Positions 27,649-35,493 of a stretch of 64,000 nucleotides of DNA are shown here, piece after piece (position 1 is the first letter of the stretch; each line of letters begins with the position of its first letter). Location of the stretch: NCBI RefSeq assembly GCF_042682525.1, contig NZ_JBHUHP010000028.1, forward strand, positions 1-64,000. The letters are read 5' to 3'. The notes under the pieces are model-generated. The model did not search any database and had not been told where the DNA came from. It saw only the letters and a list, made by a program, of their open reading frames with translations. Source of the stretch: Blastococcus_B deserti (GTDB taxonomy: Bacteria; Actinomycetota; Actinomycetes; Mycobacteriales; Geodermatophilaceae). A program made the translations under genes and the position numbers.

Positions 27649-28164
27649 ATGACGCGGCGGCCGATCCTGCCCGGTGCGTCGGAGCTGTTCCGGCGCACCG
27701 ACTCGGCGCCCTCGGCCCCCGAGGTGACCGAGCTGCCCAGCCTCAGCACGACCACCAGCTCGCCGGCGCTGCGCGGCAGCTCGGCCGGCCGGCGCGAGGA
27801 GGCGGCGGAGACGGTCCCGGGCACGCCGCTGACGCTGGTCCCCGGCGGCGCCGCGGCGCAGGACGACGAGCTGGCCTCGTTCCGGGGCTCGCCCCCGCCC
27901 GCTCCGGTGCTGCAGCCCAAGGTCGCCACCCGCGGGCGGCCGGCCCGCCGCACCGACCGCACCAAGCACGACGAGAAGATCACCGTCTACATCTCCGCCG
28001 ACGAGCTGCTGGCGCTGGAGACCGCCCGGCTGACCCTGCGCGGCCAGCACGGCGTCGCCGCCGACCGGGGGCGCATCGTCCGCGAGGCGATCTCCGTGCT
28101 GCTCACCGACCTGGGTGAGCGCGGCGACGAGTCGATCCTGGTCCGCCGGCTGCGGGGGAACTGA
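27649..28164 (+). CDS. Ribbon-helix-helix-like protein between parA and scpA
   Basis: 171 aa. The first ~105 residues are low-complexity and disordered (Pro/Ser/Thr-rich, then Arg/Lys-rich RGRPARRTDRTKHD). The C-terminal ~60 residues read EKITVYISADELLALETARL and RGRIVREAISVLLTDLGERG, the strand-helix-helix pattern of RHH/CopG DNA-binding proteins. It is placed where a ParB-like centromere-binding partner would be. Several plasmid ParA systems use RHH partners, so a partnership is plausible but not shown. It is 70 nt downstream of parA. Confidence 0.72.
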   Translation: MTRRPILPGASELFRRTDSAPSAPEVTELPSLSTTTSSPALRGSSAGRREEAAETVPGTPLTLVPGGAAAQDDELASFRGSPPPAPVLQPKVATRGRPARRTDRTKHDEKITVYISADELLALETARLTLRGQHGVAADRGRIVREAISVLLTDLGERGDESILVRRLRGN

Positions 28165-28176
28165 GAGCCCGGCGCC

Positions 28177-28182
28177 TACCCT
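28177..28182 (+). promoter_or_regulatory. -10 element (TACCCT) for leaderless scpA
   Basis: TACCCT ends 8 nt before the scpA GTG (28191), the spacing expected if transcription starts at or next to the start codon. Leaderless transcripts are common in actinobacteria. This would let scpA be expressed apart from parA. Confidence 0.4.
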
Positions 28183-28190
28183 GGACGTCC

Positions 28191-29084
28191 GTGAGCGGCA
28201 GCACCGGCGCGGTCGGGAAGGCGGGGGAGGACGCGGCGCCGGCGGTGGAGGGAGCCGCGCCCGCACGCTTCACCGTGCGGCTGACGAACTTCGAGGGGCC
28301 GTTCGACCTGCTGCTGCAGCTGATCGGCAAGCACAAGCTGGACGTCACCGAGATCGCGCTGTCGAAGGTCACCGACGAGTTCATCGCGCACCTGCGGGCG
28401 CTCGGTGACCAGCTCGACCTCGACCAGGCCAGCGAGTTCCTGGTGGTCGCCTCCACGCTGCTCGACCTCAAGGCCGCCCGACTGCTACCGGCCGCCGACG
28501 TGGAGGACGAGGAGGACCTCGAGCTGCTCGAGGCCCGGGACCTGCTGTTCGCCCGGCTGCTGCAGTACAAGGCGTACAAGCAGGCGGCGGGGTTCCTCCG
28601 CGAGCGGGAGGCCGAGGCGGCGCGCCGCTTCCCCCGCTCGGCGGCGCTGGAGCCGCGCTTCGCCGACCTGGTGCCCGAGGTCGTCCTCGACCTGACCCCC
28701 GAGCAGTTCGCCGCGCTGGCCGCGCGGGCGCTCACGCCGCGGGCGCCGGAGGTGGTCAGCGTCTCGCACCTGCACGCCCCGCCCGTCAGCGTCTCCGAGC
28801 AGCTCCTGACCGTGCGCAACCATCTGCTGAGATCGGGGACGGCGACCTTCCGGGCGCTGAGCGCCGACTGCTCCCACACCCTGGAGGTGGTCGCGCGGTT
28901 CCTGGCGCTGCTGGAGCTGTACCGCCAGCAGCGCGTGGTGTTCGAGCAGCTGACGCCCCTGGGCGAGCTGCACGTGCGCTGGACCGGCGGCACCGCCGGC
29001 GCCCAGCGCGCCGGGGTGGACGTGGACGGCCCGGTCGAGGATGCCGTGGACGCGGGGACCGACGTGGACGAGGAGTACCGGTGA
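28191..29084 (+). CDS. scpA: Segregation and condensation protein A (kleisin)
   Basis: 297 aa. The N-terminal kleisin motif FTVRLTNFEGPFDLLLQLIG is followed by KLDVTEIALSKVTDEFIAHL and the SEFLVVASTLLDLKAARLLP segment. A C-terminal winged-helix part contains TFRALSADCSHTLEVVARFL. ScpA bridges the SMC heads and, with ScpB, forms the chromosome-loop-extruding condensin. It ends in an acidic Asp/Val tail. It overlaps scpB by 4 nt (GTGA). Confidence 0.95.
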   Translation: MSGSTGAVGKAGEDAAPAVEGAAPARFTVRLTNFEGPFDLLLQLIGKHKLDVTEIALSKVTDEFIAHLRALGDQLDLDQASEFLVVASTLLDLKAARLLPAADVEDEEDLELLEARDLLFARLLQYKAYKQAAGFLREREAEAARRFPRSAALEPRFADLVPEVVLDLTPEQFAALAARALTPRAPEVVSVSHLHAPPVSVSEQLLTVRNHLLRSGTATFRALSADCSHTLEVVARFLALLELYRQQRVVFEQLTPLGELHVRWTGGTAGAQRAGVDVDGPVEDAVDAGTDVDEEYR

Positions 29085-29938
29085 GCGGCGAGCAGGCGGG
29101 ACCGGACGGCGACCGGCTGCCGATCTCCTGGGACGCGCTGGCCGCCGAGCTGGCCGCCACGCGGCAGGAGGCCGAGCGCCGTAACGAGCACGACCCCGGC
29201 ACGTGGGACGCCGTCGCCGCGGAGCTGGCTGCCCGCGTGGCCGAACGGCCGGTGGAGGCGCCGCCGGAGCCCGCACCGGTACCCGCCGAGGACCCCGACG
29301 AGGAACCGCCGCAGGACCCGACGCCGGCCGACGTCCCGGCCGGTGCACCCTCCGCCGCCGAACCGGCCGAGGAACCGCTGAAGCTGCTGACGCCCGAGGA
29401 GCTGCAGGGCGGCCTCGAGGCGCTGCTGTTCGTCATGGACGACCCGGTCGACGAGCAGACCCTCGCCGCTGCGCTGCGCTGCCCGGTCGAGCAGGTGCGG
29501 ACCGGCCTCGCGGCGCTCGCGGAGGGGTACGACCAGCGGCGGGCCGGCCTCACGCTGCGCCGGGTGGGGGAGGGGTGGCGCCTCTACACCCGCGACGAGC
29601 ACGCGGCGGTCGTGCAGCGCTACCTGGTCGACGGGCAGCGCAGCCGGCTGACCCAGGCCGCGCTGGAGACCCTGGCCGTGATCGCCTACCGCCAGCCGGT
29701 GACCCGCGCCCGCGTCTCGGCCATCCGCGGCGTCGGCGTCGACGGCGTCATGCGCACCCTGATCACCCGCGGCCTCGTGCACGAGGTCGGCACCGATCCC
29801 GACAGCGGCGGAGGGCTCTACGCCACCACGCCGCTGTTCCTCGAGCGGCTGGGGCTGAGCAGCCTCGAGGACCTGCCGGAGCTCGCGCCGCTGCTGCCCG
29901 AGACCTCGACGGTCCTCGACGAGCACCCCGACGCCTGA
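29081..29938 (+). CDS. scpB: Segregation and condensation protein B
   Basis: 285 aa. A ~100-aa Pro/Glu/Ala-rich N-terminal extension precedes the two winged-helix domains: ELQGGLEALLFVMDDPVDEQ and RRVGEGWRLYTRDEHAAVVQ, then LTQAALETLAVIAYRQPVTR with VSAIRGVGVDGVMRTLITRG. Typical ScpB is ~190-230 aa, so the extension is lineage-specific. It dimerises and binds ScpA of SMC condensin. A large inverted repeat follows the stop after 5 nt. Confidence 0.95.
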   Translation: MSGEQAGPDGDRLPISWDALAAELAATRQEAERRNEHDPGTWDAVAAELAARVAERPVEAPPEPAPVPAEDPDEEPPQDPTPADVPAGAPSAAEPAEEPLKLLTPEELQGGLEALLFVMDDPVDEQTLAAALRCPVEQVRTGLAALAEGYDQRRAGLTLRRVGEGWRLYTRDEHAAVVQRYLVDGQRSRLTQAALETLAVIAYRQPVTRARVSAIRGVGVDGVMRTLITRGLVHEVGTDPDSGGGLYATTPLFLERLGLSSLEDLPELAPLLPETSTVLDEHPDA

Positions 29939-29943
29939 AGCCC

Positions 29944-29995
29944 GCTTTCTGTACCGAAAGCTGGGCCGGACTCCCCAGCTTTCGGTACAGAAAGC
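29944..29995. repeat. Perfect 22-bp inverted repeat after scpB
   Basis: The left arm 29944-29965 and right arm 29974-29995 are exact reverse complements with an 8-nt loop (CCGGACTC). Each arm holds a near-palindromic 16-mer, CTTTCTGTACCGAAAG or its complement. No T-tract follows, and rluB begins 32 nt later, so a simple terminator is doubtful. The A/T content is higher than in the flanks. It could be an operator pair, an mRNA-stability hairpin, or a dispersed repeat; see findings. Confidence 0.9.
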
Positions 29996-30027
29996 TTCGA
30001 GGAAGCGGGGTGGGAGACTGGACGGCG

Positions 30028-30870
30028 ATGAACGCGAGCGCTGACCAGGAGAAGACCACCGCGGCCGGCGAGGGCTGGTCCGAGGACATGGAACTGGCGC
30101 CGGCCCACCCCGGCGACCGGCCGTCCGCCGCCCCCGGCGACGACCGCGAGGGCGAGCGGCTGCAGAAGGTGCTGGCCCGTGCGGGCGTCGGCTCCCGGCG
30201 GGTCTGCGAGGAGATGATCGAGGCCGGCCGGATCAGCGTGAACGGCGCGGTCGTGCAGGTGCAGGGCCTGCGGGTGGACCCCGACCGGGACAAGATCGCC
30301 GTCGACGGGGTGCGGATCGAGATCCGCGAGGACCGGGTCACCTACGCGATGAACAAGCCGCCGGGCGTGATCACCGCGATGAGCGACGACCGCAACCGGC
30401 CGACCGTCGGTGACATGGTCGGCGACCTCGCCAAGGGCCTGGTCCATGTCGGCCGGCTGGACCAGGACACCGAGGGGCTGCTGCTCCTGACCAATGACGG
30501 CGAGCTGGCCCACCGGCTGGCCCACCCCTCCTACGAGGTCCGCAAGACCTACCTCGCCCAGGTGTCGGGCTCGGTGCCCCGCGACATGCCCCGCCGGCTG
30601 CGGGCCGGGGTGGAGCTCGACGACGGCCCGGTGAAGGTCGACTCCTTCCGGGTGGTCGACACCCACGCCGGGCAGTCGGTGGTCGAGGTCGTCCTGCACG
30701 AGGGGCGCAAGCACATCGTCCGCCGGCTGCTGGCCCACGTCGGCCTCCCGGTGTCCCGGCTCACCCGCACCGCCATCGGCCCCATCCAGCTGCAGCGCAT
30801 GCGCTCGGGCTCCATCCGGAGGCTGTCCAAGGAGGAGCTTGGCCAGCTCCAGGAGCTCGTCGGGCTCTGA
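30028..30870 (+). CDS. rluB: 23S rRNA pseudouridine synthase, RluB type
   Basis: 280 aa. After a ~40-aa acidic lead comes an S4 domain (ERLQKVLARAGVGSRRVCEE). The RsuA/RluB catalytic domain follows: YAMNKPPGVITAMSDD, HVGRLDQDTEGLLLLTNDGE with the catalytic Asp, and EGRKHIVRRLLAHVGLPVSR. It makes pseudouridine near position 2605 of 23S rRNA. As in Rv1711 it follows scpB. In mycobacteria cmk comes next; here a ~12-kb xylan island intervenes. Confidence 0.93.
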   Translation: MNASADQEKTTAAGEGWSEDMELAPAHPGDRPSAAPGDDREGERLQKVLARAGVGSRRVCEEMIEAGRISVNGAVVQVQGLRVDPDRDKIAVDGVRIEIREDRVTYAMNKPPGVITAMSDDRNRPTVGDMVGDLAKGLVHVGRLDQDTEGLLLLTNDGELAHRLAHPSYEVRKTYLAQVSGSVPRDMPRRLRAGVELDDGPVKVDSFRVVDTHAGQSVVEVVLHEGRKHIVRRLLAHVGLPVSRLTRTAIGPIQLQRMRSGSIRRLSKEELGQLQELVGL

Positions 30871-30877
30871 AAGAGGA

Positions 30878-30926
30878 CCCCGTCTTCCCCACCCTTCGCA
30901 GGCTCAGGGTGGGACCCGGGACGGGG
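30878..30926. terminator. Two-tier hairpin between convergent rluB and LacI genes
   Basis: An outer 7-bp stem (CCCCGTC 30878-30884 with GACGGGG 30920-30926) encloses an 8-bp stem (CCCACCCT 30888-30895 with AGGGTGGG 30906-30913). The loop is TCGCAGGCTC. The site is 8 nt after the rluB stop and 37 nt from the LacI stop, so it can serve both strands. It has no long T-tract. Confidence 0.65.
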
Positions 30927-30962
30927 CCACGACGGACGACGTCGGCCCTGGCCGGAGCTCGA

Positions 30963-32063
30963 TCAGGACGCCGGCGTCGGGGGAGCGGTGGACGCCCGGA
31001 GGACGAGCGAGGTGGCCAGGGTGCGGTGGACATCGGCGACCGCCTCGCCGGCGATGAGCGCCAGCAGCATGTCCGCGGCCTCCTGACCCATCCGCCGGAT
31101 CGGCTGCTGCACCGTCGTCAGCGGAGGATCGGCCACCGCGGACTCCGGGATGTTGTCGAAGCCCACCACGGAGAGCTGACGAGGCACGTCGAGACCCAGT
31201 TCGGCCGCGACCTCCAGCGTCACCAGCGCCGAGAGGTCGTTCGCCGCGAAGATCGCGGTCGGCGGCTCCGGGTGCGACAGCAGCTCGCGAGCCGCCTCCC
31301 GCGCGAGCTCGGGGTCGAAGCCGCCGGGCCTCACCAGCGCCTCGTCGACGCGCAGTCCCGCGGCAGCGAGCGCCTCGCGGTAGCCCTGCTCCCGTTGCTG
31401 CGCGGACAGCAGGTCCGACCGTCCCGTGATCATGCCGATCCGGGTGTGTCCCGACCGGAGGAGGTGCTCCACGCCGAGGCGGGCGCCCTGCAGGTTGTCC
31501 GCAGCCACCGAGGGCAGCCCCGACGGACCGGTGTGCGGATCGACCGCCACCACCGGTCCGTCGGCCTGGACGTCCGTCACGGTCGGCGTCACGAGGACCG
31601 CACCGTCGACGAGGGAACCCATCAACCGGGTCAGCGATCGCCGCTCCCAGCCCACCTGCGCCTCGACGTGACCACCGGCGGAGTAGGCGATCAGCTCGTA
31701 GCCGGAGCCGTGAATCGCCTCGGCGACGCCCTTGAGGACCTCGGTGCTGAAGGGCTCGAAGTCCATGACGAGCACGCCGATCACGTTGGTACGACGGTTG
31801 CGCAGGCTGCGCGCGACGAGGCTCGCCTCGTAGCCGAGCCGGTCGATGACCTGGGTGACGTGGTCGACGGTCTCGGCGGACACGCCGTACCGGCCGTTGA
31901 TGACCTTCGACACGGTGGAGATCGAGACGCCGGCCTCCGCGGCCACCTGCTGCATCGTCACGCGTCCGCGGAGGGACGGCGCAGGGAGGTTCGGGGTCGC
32001 GGGGCCCGGACCCACGCTGCTGCCCGGGCCGACGACGTCGTCACGGGAAGAGTCGAGCTTCAT
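30963..32063 (-). CDS. LacI family regulator of the xylan island
   Basis: 366 aa. The HTH is VTMQQVAAEAGVSISTVSKV with the hinge INGRYGVSAETVDHV. The periplasmic-binding-like sensor domain includes NVIGVLVMDFEPFSTEVLKG, IGMITGRSDLLSAQQREQGY and RQLSVVGFDNIPESAVADPP. ATG 32063 has GAGAGG 6 nt upstream. It is codirectional with the transporter genes, 150 nt after the last one. It most likely binds the AAACGTT-N6-AACGTTT operator at 35469 and is released by a xylo-oligosaccharide or xylose (inference). An N-terminal ~30-aa tail is low-complexity. Confidence 0.93.
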   Translation of the reverse strand: MKLDSSRDDVVGPGSSVGPGPATPNLPAPSLRGRVTMQQVAAEAGVSISTVSKVINGRYGVSAETVDHVTQVIDRLGYEASLVARSLRNRRTNVIGVLVMDFEPFSTEVLKGVAEAIHGSGYELIAYSAGGHVEAQVGWERRSLTRLMGSLVDGAVLVTPTVTDVQADGPVVAVDPHTGPSGLPSVAADNLQGARLGVEHLLRSGHTRIGMITGRSDLLSAQQREQGYREALAAAGLRVDEALVRPGGFDPELAREAARELLSHPEPPTAIFAANDLSALVTLEVAAELGLDVPRQLSVVGFDNIPESAVADPPLTTVQQPIRRMGQEAADMLLALIAGEAVADVHRTLATSLVLRASTAPPTPAS

Positions 32064-32213
32064 GAACAACCTCTCGTCGTCCGGGCCCCCGACGGTCGGG
32101 CCCGCACCGGAACTGGACCACGCCCGCGCCCGACCGCGACAGCTCCGACAACATCGGCGATGCAGGCTAGGAGCTGAAGCCCCGCGGACATGGCTTTTCG
32201 ACGGGTGCTGGGC

Positions 32214-33050
32214 TCAGCCCTTGACCGCCCCCTGGAGCCCGCTGACGATGCGCCCCTGCATGGCGAGGAACAGCACCAGCGCGGGGATCATCGCGATGGT
32301 CGTGAAGGCGAGCACTCCCGCGGTGTCGGCCGAGTACTGGGTGGAGAAGTCGGCGACGCCCAGCGGGAGGGTCCGCATCTCGCCCTGGAGCAGCAGCAGC
32401 GGGAGGAGGTAGGCGTTCCAGGACGCGACGAAGGCGAGGACGCCAACGGTGACCAGCCCGGGCATGGACAGGGGCAGCGCGATCCGCCAGAAGATGCCGA
32501 TCCGGGAAGCGCCGTCGATCATCGCGGCCTCCTCGACCTCCCTGGGCAGCGCCATCAGGAAGGGGCGCAGGATCACGACCGTGGTCGGCAGGGCGAAGGC
32601 CGCCTGCGGCAGAGCGACTCCCCACCACGTGTTGCCGAGCTGCAGGTCGCGAGTCACGAGGATGAACAGCGGGACGATCGCCACGGCCGCCGGGAAGAGC
32701 AGCCCCAGGACGAACACCAGGAACAGCGGTTCCCGGAGCTTGAACTGGTAGCGCGCCAGCGGGTACGCGGCCATCACGCCCGCCAGCACCGCGACCGCCG
32801 TGGTGATGAGGGCGATCACCGTCGAGTTCAGCGCGTAGCGCCAGAACTCGGAATTGGCGACGACGCCCTCGTAGTTGCGCAGCAGCCACGGGTCGGGGAG
32901 CGCGGCGGGGTCGCGCGCCAGTTGCTCGTTGCTGCGGAAGCCGCCGAGCGCGCCGTAGAGCACCGGCCCGAGCGTGAGCGCCACCACCGCGAGGGCCACC
33001 AGGTACACGAGCGGTCCACCCCGCCCGTACGTCGTCGCCCGTCGTGCCAT
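32214..33050 (-). CDS. Carbohydrate ABC transporter permease, MalG type
   Basis: 278 aa with six membrane helices. It contains the EAA loop EVEEAAMIDGASRIGIFWRI with the downstream ALPLSMPGLVTVG, which contacts the ATPase. It pairs with the MalF-type permease just upstream. ATG 33050 is chosen because GAGGAGGT lies 7 nt before it; a GTG one codon earlier is possible. No ATPase gene is in the island, so a shared MsiK/MalK-like ATPase elsewhere must power it (family knowledge and inference). Confidence 0.93.
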   Translation of the reverse strand: MARRATTYGRGGPLVYLVALAVVALTLGPVLYGALGGFRSNEQLARDPAALPDPWLLRNYEGVVANSEFWRYALNSTVIALITTAVAVLAGVMAAYPLARYQFKLREPLFLVFVLGLLFPAAVAIVPLFILVTRDLQLGNTWWGVALPQAAFALPTTVVILRPFLMALPREVEEAAMIDGASRIGIFWRIALPLSMPGLVTVGVLAFVASWNAYLLPLLLLQGEMRTLPLGVADFSTQYSADTAGVLAFTTIAMIPALVLFLAMQGRIVSGLQGAVKG

Positions 33051-33087
33051 CACCGGGACCTCCTCGCGGGTGCCTGCTCCACCGGGT

Positions 33088-34086
33088 TCATGCGTCGGCC
33101 TTGGTGTCGCGCCTCAGCACCAGGAACTGGTAGGCGACAGCCATCGCGAACCCGATCAGGAACAGCACGACCGACGCGGCACCGGCGATCCCGAAGTTGC
33201 TGCGCTGCGTGCCCTGGCTGACCAGGTACGTCGCCATCGTCGTCGTCGCGTTGGCCGGGCCGCCACCGGTCAGGATCCAGACCATGTCGAACAGCTGCAG
33301 CGAACCGATCATGGACAGGAAGCACCAGGTCCGGATGGTCGGCGCGATCAGCGGGATCGCGATGCGGCGCTGGACCTGCCACCACGAGGCGCCGTCGAGC
33401 TGCGCCGCCTCGTGCAGCTCGTCGGGGACCCCCTGCAAGCCGGCCAGGAAGAGCAGCACGGCCAGCCCCAGGTACTTCCACGTGAGCACGACGAAGACCG
33501 TGGCCAGGGCCAGGTCAGGGGTGCCGAGGAAGCCCTGCTCGGGGACCGGGATCCCCACCGACGTCAGCATGGTCTCGAGGAGACCGGACCGGGGCTGCAG
33601 CAGCTGGAACCACACGACGCCGGCGATCACCTCGGCCAGCACGTAGGGGACGAAGATGATCGTCCGCAGCAGGCCTCGCCCCCGGATGCGGCGGTTGAGC
33701 AGGAGCGCCAGCGCCAGTCCCAGCGGGAGTTGCACGAGGATCGACGCGAAGACGATCAGGAAGTTGTGGGTGACCGCGTCGGTGAAGACGTCGTCGGTCA
33801 GCACGCGGACGTAGTTGTCCAGCCCGACGAAGTCGACCATCGGGCCGAAGCCCTTCCAGCGGTAGAGGGACATCCGGGCTGCGGAGAAGACCGGGTAGAC
33901 GACGAAGATCGCCATCAGCGCCAGGGCCGGCGCCACGAAGAAGAGGATCTCCAGGCGCTGCCGACCCTTGTCACGACCGGGGCGGCCGGTACCACGAGCG
34001 GAACGGCCGGTCACCCGGCGCGCGTCCGCGCGCCGGGTGACCGCTGCCCCCGGGTCCGCCGCCGTCACGGCGCCCTGGGAGGTCAT
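33088..34086 (-). CDS. Sugar ABC transporter permease, MalF type
   Basis: 332 aa. A ~40-aa cytoplasmic lead is followed by six membrane helices. The EAA loop reads ELHEAAQLDGASWWQVQRRI and continues AIPLIAPTIRTW. Typical CUT1 segments such as FVGLDNYVRVLTDDVF are present. It lies 7 nt after the binding-protein gene and 37 nt ahead of the second permease, in one transcript. Predicted substrate: xylo-oligosaccharides, from the adjacent hydrolases. Confidence 0.93.
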   Translation of the reverse strand: MTSQGAVTAADPGAAVTRRADARRVTGRSARGTGRPGRDKGRQRLEILFFVAPALALMAIFVVYPVFSAARMSLYRWKGFGPMVDFVGLDNYVRVLTDDVFTDAVTHNFLIVFASILVQLPLGLALALLLNRRIRGRGLLRTIIFVPYVLAEVIAGVVWFQLLQPRSGLLETMLTSVGIPVPEQGFLGTPDLALATVFVVLTWKYLGLAVLLFLAGLQGVPDELHEAAQLDGASWWQVQRRIAIPLIAPTIRTWCFLSMIGSLQLFDMVWILTGGGPANATTTMATYLVSQGTQRSNFGIAGAASVVLFLIGFAMAVAYQFLVLRRDTKADA

Positions 34087-34093
34087 CGTCGGA

Positions 34094-35386
34094 TCACTTC
34101 TCCTGGTCGGCAGCCTGCTGGGTCTGGTCCACGATGTCCTGCGGCGTCGCCTCGCCCGCCAGGAGCAGCGCGACCGCGTCGTTCATCGCTCCACCGACCG
34201 ACGCCCCGAACGCGGTGTCGAAGTAGAGCTGGACGTACGGCGCCGCGTCGCGGACCTCGAGCAGCTGGGCGAGCGCCGGGTCGGAGACGGACCCCGAGGC
34301 GGCAGGGTTCGTCGGGAGACCCATGTCGTTCTCGGCGAAGCCCTGCTGCACCTCGTCGGAGAGCAGGTACTTCACCAGGTCGACCGCTGCGTCGGGAGCC
34401 TCCTGCGAGACGGCCCACGCGTCACCACCACCGAGCTGGGCCTCCGGGTCACCCTCGCCACCCTCGACCGCCGGGAACGGGAACCAGCCGGTCCTGGCGC
34501 CGAGGCCCTGGCCGTCCTCGGTGAGGCCTTGCATGACGCCGGGCTCCCAGTGGCCCGCCAGCTCCATCGCGACCTGTCCGGTCGCGAGCAGACCGGAGGC
34601 CGACGTGGCACCCTCCTGCGCCGGCGTCGTCAGGAAGCCGGGGTTGAAGGGCTCGGTAGCGATGAACTCCTGGAGCTCCTCGCCCGCCTGGACGAAGCAC
34701 GGGTCGGAGAAGTCGAGGCTGGTGACGGCGTCGGTCAGCACGTCCTCGGAGCACGAGCGCAGCGCCGTGTAGTACCAGTAGTGGGCGGCGGGCCACTTGT
34801 CGCCCGCGCCGACCGAGATCGGCGTGATGCCGGCGCCCTTCAGCGTCTCGACGGTGGAGGCCAGCTCCTCCATCGTGGTCGGTGGTGCCGTGATGCCCGC
34901 CTGCTGAAAGAGCTCCGTGTTGTACCAGAAGCCCACCACGCCCATGGAGAAGGGCAGCGCGTAGGTCTGGCCGTCGACCTGGAAGCCGGAGATCGAGCCG
35001 CCGATCTTCTCGATCTCCTCCGCCGCGTCCTCGGACAGGTCGCGGACCATGCCGGCTTCCACGTGGTCGGCGAGCTCGCCGCCGCCGCGCTCCATGTAGA
35101 CGTCCGGCACGTCACCGCTCTGGAAGGCGGCCTCGAGCTTGTCCACCATGTCCTCGTGCGCCATCGCGACGACCTCGACGTCCACGCCGGGGTTGGCCGC
35201 CTCGAAGTCCTTGGCCACCTGCTCGTAGTAGCCCTTGCCGGGCTCGTTGTTCGAGTTGTGCCACCAGGTGATCGTGTTGTCGTCGCCTCCCGAGGCGCTG
35301 CTGTCACCACCGCCGCAGGCCGTGGCCGTCAGCAGCACCGCACTGCTGCACAGCACCGAGAGAGCTGCTCGCCCCGAACGCCGCAT
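34094..35386 (-). CDS. Sugar ABC transporter substrate-binding lipoprotein
   Basis: 430 aa. A lipoprotein signal peptide ends in a TATAC lipobox (SVLCSSAVLLTATACGGG). The mature part is a CUT1 solute-binding fold: ITWWHNSNNEPGKGYYEQVA, GDVPDVYMERGGGELADHVE, YALPFSMGVVGFWYNTELFQ. Many aromatic residues fit a sugar cleft. ATG 35386 is preceded by GAAGGGG. Its upstream region shares the operator region with the divergent xylanase gene. Confidence 0.93.
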   Translation of the reverse strand: MRRSGRAALSVLCSSAVLLTATACGGGDSSASGGDDNTITWWHNSNNEPGKGYYEQVAKDFEAANPGVDVEVVAMAHEDMVDKLEAAFQSGDVPDVYMERGGGELADHVEAGMVRDLSEDAAEEIEKIGGSISGFQVDGQTYALPFSMGVVGFWYNTELFQQAGITAPPTTMEELASTVETLKGAGITPISVGAGDKWPAAHYWYYTALRSCSEDVLTDAVTSLDFSDPCFVQAGEELQEFIATEPFNPGFLTTPAQEGATSASGLLATGQVAMELAGHWEPGVMQGLTEDGQGLGARTGWFPFPAVEGGEGDPEAQLGGGDAWAVSQEAPDAAVDLVKYLLSDEVQQGFAENDMGLPTNPAASGSVSDPALAQLLEVRDAAPYVQLYFDTAFGASVGGAMNDAVALLLAGEATPQDIVDQTQQAADQEK

Positions 35387-35440
35387 GTCTGACCCCTTCG
35401 TCACTCCGCACGCCGCCTGTGGCGTGGAACACGTGCGGAG

Positions 35441-35488
35441 AAGATGGCAGGGTCCGCTTGGCAATGTCAAACGTTGTCGATAACGTTT
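35441..35488. promoter_or_regulatory. Divergent promoters with LacI-type operator
   Basis: Plus strand: -35 TTGGCA (35458-35463), 17-nt spacer, -10 TAACGT (35481-35486), leading to a leaderless GTG at 35494. Minus strand: -35 TTGACA (35470-35465), about 18 nt, -10 CATCTT (35446-35441), reading to the binding-protein gene. A 7-bp inverted repeat AAACGTT-N6-AACGTTT (35469-35488) covers the plus -10 and touches the minus -35. One repressor bound here would shut off both arms of the island. Confidence 0.75.
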
Positions 35489-35493
35489 TCGAT

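Noticed and set aside
30871..30962. Direct-repeat boundaries of the xylan island
   Set aside because: No repeat was seen in common between this left edge and the right edge at 42874-43177, so a mobile-element origin cannot be claimed.
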